From positions 14,953,795-15,017,794 of the forward strand of contig NC_134280.1 of the NCBI RefSeq assembly GCF_949628215.1: 64,000 nt of DNA. The letters are read 5' to 3'. The DNA comes from Phalacrocorax aristotelis. Taxonomy: Eukaryota > Chordata > Aves > Suliformes > Phalacrocoracidae. Of the stretch, positions 63,701-64,000 are shown in pieces. The notes beneath the pieces are model-generated. The model did not search any database. It was not told the origin of the DNA and worked only from the letters and a program-made list of their open reading frames with translations. Both the position numbers and the translations under genes were made by a program. Numbering within the stretch: position 1 is the stretch's first letter; every line of letters starts with the position of its first letter.

Positions 63701-64000
63701 AACTGGTGGTTCTCTTCTGTATGTGTGCGAAGATTTTCAAAGCTGCTCAGTAAGAATTATGTGCCTAAAACTTCCAGCAGATTCCAGTTCTGTAAATAAA
63801 TATACAAGCTGGTTTTAAATTTACTTGTTTTAAAAGCATATGACACTGTGCTTGTGTTCTTTTCCCCTGAAGGACCTCTGTAGCCAGCATGTTACAGCAA
63901 AATCTGAGAAAAAAGAAGGAAGATATTTACACCTCTGGCAGTGAAAAAGAAGATGCTTTTTGCTGTGATTTATAGAAACCAACATTAATCTCTATTGCTT
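60793..64000. other. non-coding stretch, no gene seen
   Basis: AT-leaning sequence. Two short palindromes stand out, at 62890-62913 (CTTAAGTGCC facing GGCACTTTAAG) and 63023-63042 (CTCCCTCC facing GGAGGGAG). A frame of 130 codons at 61156-61548 overlaps two others and has no recognisable domain. No repeat was named. Confidence 0.5.

Overview
This window looks like a piece of a bird nuclear chromosome that is almost entirely non-coding. The main evidence is several CR1-type LINE copies, most carrying CR1 reverse-transcriptase C-terminal coding sequence and the avian CR1 3' end (a 'ccttccaac' block followed by 8-bp ATTCTRTG-like repeats). A solo LTR of a type common in bird genomes agrees with this. 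The species cannot be told from the sequence. I see no complete protein-coding gene, no tRNA or rRNA, no CRISPR array and no operon-like structure. The many short open frames behave like chance frames in AT-leaning intergenic or intronic DNA.

Layout from left to right. A hairpin-forming block built on TAGTCACTA-like words lies at 1726-1791. A G-rich, CpG-rich minisatellite with a 58-bp higher-order period lies at 2213-2690 and runs into a CpG-dense flank to about 2835. The next 10 kb is plain AT-leaning sequence with a small 11-bp tandem repeat and possible conserved non-coding elements. MIR-like and palindromic ancient repeat relics lie at 13.5-14.4 kb. A CR1 3' tail is at 18.1 kb and a 5'-truncated CR1 with reverse-transcriptase remnants at 20.87-21.83 kb. 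A possible POU/T-box-motif enhancer is at 22.9 kb. A candidate short exon with good splice sites is at 34,891-34,967. Further CR1 pieces lie at 36.6 kb (+) and 38.95-39.72 kb (-). A solo LTR at 49.46-50.39 kb is split by a nested CR1 in the opposite orientation. The largest CR1 (58.7-60.0 kb, +) keeps 252 codons of reverse transcriptase and downstream sequence. It is followed by an older CR1 tail in reverse orientation at 60.5 kb.

There is no gene set working together here. The window is best read as a gene desert or a long intron: layers of dead transposable elements of different ages, one unusual CpG minisatellite that could mark a promoter, one candidate exon, and some AT-rich stretches that look like developmental enhancers but cannot be proven conserved without alignment. 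I did not find a convincing new biological system. The items most worth checking are the CpG minisatellite, the strong hairpin at 1.75 kb, the LTR/CR1 nesting and the candidate exon.
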